From Firmicutes bacterium UBA5493 (lineage in GTDB: Bacteria; Bacillota; Limnochordia; Darwinibacteriales; Darwinibacteriaceae), in contig DIPH01000030.1 in assembly GCA_002424045.1 (NCBI GenBank), positions 1 to 23,386 of the forward strand: a DNA stretch of 23,386 nt. The letters are read 5' to 3'. Made by a program: the position numbers and the translations under genes. The notes beneath the pieces are model-generated. The model saw only the letters and a list, made by a program, of their open reading frames with translations. It had not been told where the DNA came from and did no database searches. Positions 23,368-23,386 of this stretch are shown here, piece after piece; the stretch's first letter is position 1; the number at the start of each line of letters is the position of its first letter.

Positions 23368-23386
23368 AGACTGTCAAAAAACCTTC

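Noticed and set aside
1..23386. tRNA, rRNA, CRISPR arrays, insertion sequences, prophage or integrase genes
   Set aside because: I looked for tRNA T-arm patterns, regularly spaced repeats, transposase or integrase motifs and terminal inverted repeats and saw none.

Overview
This window looks like part of the chromosome of an anaerobe-type Bacillota (Firmicutes). The grounds are strong GGAGG-type ribosome binding sites, frequent GTG and TTG starts, a ydaO-type c-di-AMP riboswitch, and BMP-type and DUF3798-type ABC importers. A deep clade such as Limnochordia is a guess from gene content only. Both solute-binding proteins have plain type I signal peptides and no lipobox cysteine, which would fit a two-membrane cell envelope better than a classical Gram-positive one. 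I see no rRNA, tRNA, CRISPR array, insertion sequence or phage gene.

Layout. Bases 1-200 hold, on the minus strand, a strong promoter and most of a c-di-AMP riboswitch whose gene lies off the left edge. A divergent class B penicillin-binding protein (511-2466) follows and ends in a terminator. Next is a competence-like pair: an exported ComEC-type metallo-beta-lactamase with a ComEA-like helix-hairpin-helix tail (2618-3706), and a DUF3006 protein that seems to start at an ATT codon inside the stop of the first gene. Bases 4038-6531 hold a metal-sensing-like module: a small Met-rich exported protein, divergent from a response regulator and a histidine kinase whose sensor domain has its own His/Met-rich loop. 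A perfect tandem 11-base repeat sits in the shared promoter region. Convergent to it are a membrane-anchored polysaccharide deacetylase and a GNAT acetyltransferase. Bases 8221-10244 pair a PHP-domain phosphatase with the RNA ligase RtcB.

The right half is dominated by two importers with the same layout. The first (10348-14915) is a BMP/NupNOPQ-like nucleoside-type system, followed after 20 bases by an MsbA-like half transporter (14936-16663). The second (16820-21727) is built around a DUF3798 binding protein with no known ligand. In both, a hairpin with a T-rich tail separates the binding-protein gene from the ATPase and permease genes, so the binding protein can be made in excess. The window ends with a 290-base structured stretch ahead of a small acidic lipoprotein (22020-22430), and an Mrp/NBP35 iron-sulfur carrier ATPase (22577-23338).

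Best candidates for something new are the DUF3798 importer, the unrecognised structured leader at 21840-21990 with two mutually exclusive sets of helices, the Met-rich sensor module with its tandem operator, the PHP-RtcB pair, and the ATT-started DUF3006 gene.
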